Assembly (NCBI GenBank): GCA_900543455.1
Contig: UQRR01000112.1
Coordinates: 1 to 5,885 of the forward strand
DNA from: an uncultured Dialister sp.
GTDB taxonomy: Bacteria > Bacillota > Negativicutes > Veillonellales > Dialisteraceae
Length of the DNA stretch: 5,885 bases
Direction: 5' to 3'
The position numbers and the translations under genes were made by a program. Shown in pieces: positions 4,393-5,885 of this stretch (positions are counted from its first letter, which is position 1; each line of letters begins with the position of its first letter). The notes beneath the pieces are model-generated. The model searched no databases. It was not told the origin of the DNA and was given only the letters and a program-made list of their open reading frames with translations.

Positions 4393-5659
4393 CCTTCTCC
4401 GCTTTCACGCGGACGATACGGAAGCCGGAGAGGCGCAGGACGGTGAAGCGCCAGCCGGAGAAGTCGACGTAGTCGCCCACCTTCGGGATACGCTCCAGAT
4501 TGGAAAAGACGAAGCCGGCGATGGTCGCGCTTTTATTTTCTCCTGCAAGATCGATCTCCAGCCGGTCTGATACATCTTCGAGAATGACGGTGCCGTCAAA
4601 TTCATATGTCCCGTCCTTTTGACGGACGATCTCATAAGGGACATTCTCCGCAGGCTGCGGGATCTCACCGATGAGTTCTTCGACGAGGTCATTCAGTGTG
4701 ACAAGGCCGGAGGTGCCGCCGTACTCATCTACGACGACGGCGAGGTAGATGCGGCGGTTCTTCATGAGCTGGAGCAGCGCCGGCGCGGGCATGACTTCCG
4801 GCACGGTCAGGATCTCACGATTGATCTTCTTCAAAGACAGCTGGCCCGAGAGACAGCCCTGCAGAAGGTCTTTCACATGGATAAAGCCGATGATCTGGTC
4901 TCTGTCTTCGATGCAGACCGGATAGCAGGTGTGATGGCTTTTTGGCAGCACGCGCCGCATCGCTTCGGACAGATCCTCGTCAAAGTGGAAGACGACGATC
5001 TCATTTCTGGGGATCATGACATCACGCGCCATGAGGTCGAAGAAATCGAATGAATTCTTGATGAGCGTATTTTCGAGGGCATTCAGGCGGCCGCTTCGGT
5101 GGCTCTCTTCGACGATGCATCGGATCTCGTCCTCGGTGTAGGTGAAATTGACTTCATTGCGGAAGGGGATCCCCCGCAAACGGAAGATGCGATGCGTCAC
5201 AAAAAGACCTGCCGCGACAAAGAGCCGGTACAGGTGTCGGTTCAGGCGGATGACCCATGTGTGCGAAGCGAGGATGGGCAACGGATCAACCAGTGCATGC
5301 GCCCCGGGGAGAAGGATCGTCCCCACCCAGTACACCAGAAGAAGCCCCATGACAAGGAGCGCGATGAGGATGTACACGCCCCATTTCCATTCGGCCCAGA
5401 GCGCCCCGCCCAGAAGTGATTCCTGAAGGACGAGCGCATGGCTTACCAGCCTCAGGAGAGAGATCCCCAGCATGGCGCTGCACAGCACGAAGGAGACCTG
5501 CGTGCCGCCGATGATCTGCGAGGTGCGCCGGTAGAAAGGCGCCACCTTTTCGATGAGCAGAGGATCCTGCTCGTCATTGTCTTCGATGTATTTTTTCCGC
5601 ATGCGAGCGAAGGAAAAGTTCACCATCGTATTGTTGTAATTGATAAAGGAAACGGCCAA
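4379..5659 (-). CDS. CNNM/CBS/CorC 'hemolysin-family' membrane protein
   Basis: Counting from the TTG at 5659 (426 residues), the protein has the CNNM (DUF21) membrane domain with helices at about 52-78, 92-118 and 142-160. A linker follows that starts TEDEIRCIVEES and ends FDLMARDVMIPRNEI. Then come two CBS domains (about 212-268 and 278-335, with the signature DEYGGTSGLVTLNDLVEELIGEI-like segment at 311-333) and a CorC_HlyC domain (about 345-423). Such inner-membrane proteins are linked to magnesium or cobalt transport, with CBS domains sensing nucleotides; some are annotated as hemolysins. The start is uncertain: the frame stays open to 5704 and adds EIEWIGLWLLVILAV, completing the first helix. 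The only strong Shine-Dalgarno (AAGGAG, 5720-5715) points to an ATT at 5704, not to this TTG. The last codons lie in a tandem repeat. Family identity is secure; start and substrate are not. Confidence 0.88.
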   Translation of the reverse strand: MAVSFINYNNTMVNFSFARMRKKYIEDNDEQDPLLIEKVAPFYRRTSQIIGGTQVSFVLCSAMLGISLLRLVSHALVLQESLLGGALWAEWKWGVYILIALLVMGLLLVYWVGTILLPGAHALVDPLPILASHTWVIRLNRHLYRLFVAAGLFVTHRIFRLRGIPFRNEVNFTYTEDEIRCIVEESHRSGRLNALENTLIKNSFDFFDLMARDVMIPRNEIVVFHFDEDLSEAMRRVLPKSHHTCYPVCIEDRDQIIGFIHVKDLLQGCLSGQLSLKKINREILTVPEVMPAPALLQLMKNRRIYLAVVVDEYGGTSGLVTLNDLVEELIGEIPQPAENVPYEIVRQKDGTYEFDGTVILEDVSDRLEIDLAGENKSATIAGFVFSNLERIPKVGDYVDFSGWRFTVLRLSGFRIVRVKAEKVTGN

Positions 5660-5720
5660 GATGACGAGAAGCCAAAGGCCGATCCATTCTATCTCTGAAG
5701 AAATAAGTCATTCACTCCTT
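5660..5720 (-). promoter_or_regulatory. CNNM ribosome-binding site and ambiguous start region
   Basis: On the minus strand AAGGAG (5720-5715) is a strong Shine-Dalgarno. The ATG 3 nt later (5711-5709) is out of frame with the CNNM protein and opens only a 45-codon frame. The CNNM frame has a TGA at 5710-5708, and its first non-stop codons are CTT then ATT (5704-5702), 10 nt from the Shine-Dalgarno. Either translation uses a rare ATT start, or one base has been gained or lost just after the ATG, which would otherwise read M-L-I-S-S-E-I-E-W. Confidence 0.6.
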
Positions 5721-5732
5721 TTTAGGTTGTCA

Positions 5733-5807
5733 GGTTCAAGGTTCAGGGTTCAGGGTTCAGAAGGTTCAAAGGGTTCAGAGGGTTCAGAGGGTTCAGAGGG
5801 TTCAGGT
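5733..5807. repeat. Composite GGTTCAG (7 bp) / GGTTCAGAG (9 bp) array
   Basis: Four 7-bp units (GGTTCAA then three GGTTCAG, 5733-5760) are followed by AA. Five 9-bp units come next (GGTTCAAAG, three GGTTCAGAG, GGTTCAGGT, 5763-5807). The array starts 12 nt upstream of the CNNM Shine-Dalgarno, so it would form part of the leader. Three identical 9-mers in a row suggest recent slippage. Confidence 0.92.
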
Positions 5808-5856
5808 GGCGGCTTCGCCGCAGAGTATAAATAGGGCGATGCCCGAAGGCGGTATT
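5808..5856. repeat. GC-rich mini-hairpins between the arrays
   Basis: GCGGC-TTC-GCCGC (5809-5821) and GGGC-GAT-GCCC (5834-5844) are two small perfect stems joined by an AT-rich linker. The same pair of motifs, in the same order, is found at 4181-4224, but there the linker has a T8 tract. Confidence 0.6.
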
Positions 5857-5885
5857 CAAGTCACTAGTCACCAGTCACTAGTCAC
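5857..5885. repeat. CTAGTCA heptad array running off the window
   Basis: CAAGTCA, CTAGTCA, CCAGTCA, CTAGTCA and a final C lie in register up to the window end, so the true array is longer. It is the same family as the array at 4330-4392 and follows the same hairpin motifs. Confidence 0.85.

Noticed and set aside
4405..5483. Frames of 65-144 codons within the CNNM gene in other frames and on the plus strand
   Set aside because: They overlap a gene with a full, recognisable domain series; their own products show no family pattern.
5640..5834. Plus-strand 64-codon frame with GSEGSEGSEG
   Set aside because: The repetitive peptide is the 9-bp GGTTCAGAG array translated; there is no convincing start signal.

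Overview
The window suggests a diderm Firmicute of the class Negativicutes (Dialister, Megasphaera or Veillonella-like). The main reason is the first gene, which encodes an outer-membrane porin with an N-terminal S-layer-homology (SLH) domain, a short coiled coil and a beta-barrel ending in Phe. This OmpM architecture is the hallmark of that class. The genus is an inference from protein style and was not searched.

All recognisable genes lie on the minus strand. In transcription order (right to left) they are: a CNNM/CBS/CorC 'hemolysin-family' membrane protein (about 4379-5659, probably starting further upstream near 5704); a short RecO-like recombination-repair protein (3099-3743); a wrecked fragment of an M20 metallopeptidase (about 2723-2958); and the OmpM-type porin (297-1544), which has its own putative promoter, a long leader and a rho-independent terminator. 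CNNM and RecO genes often sit close together in Firmicutes. Here they are separated by about 640 bp of repeats, and I see no era gene in the window. The porin looks like an independent, strongly expressed unit.

Nearly half of the window is non-coding and rich in repeats. (a) Positions 1931-2723 hold hairpin-rich dispersed repeats, including two 252-bp copies at a 263-bp period (about 94% identical by eye) and two further partial copies; the last ends exactly where the M20 homology stops. (b) Positions 3780-4392 and 5733-5885 hold a second, unrelated repeat world. It consists of 7-bp and 9-bp tandem arrays (GGTTCAG, GGTTCAGAG, CTAATCC, CTAGTCA), GC-rich mini-hairpins and a 154-bp element with 40-bp covarying inverted ends. 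The same order of modules occurs on both sides of the CNNM gene, and one array supplies the CNNM stop codon. (c) The left edge (1-110) has a diverged version of the hairpin pair in (a).

I see no CRISPR array, transposase, tRNA, rRNA or toxin-antitoxin pair, and no clear new multi-gene system. The observations most worth following are the parallel heptad-repeat modules, the covarying inverted-repeat element, the missing conventional start of the CNNM gene, and the repeat-bounded M20 remnant.
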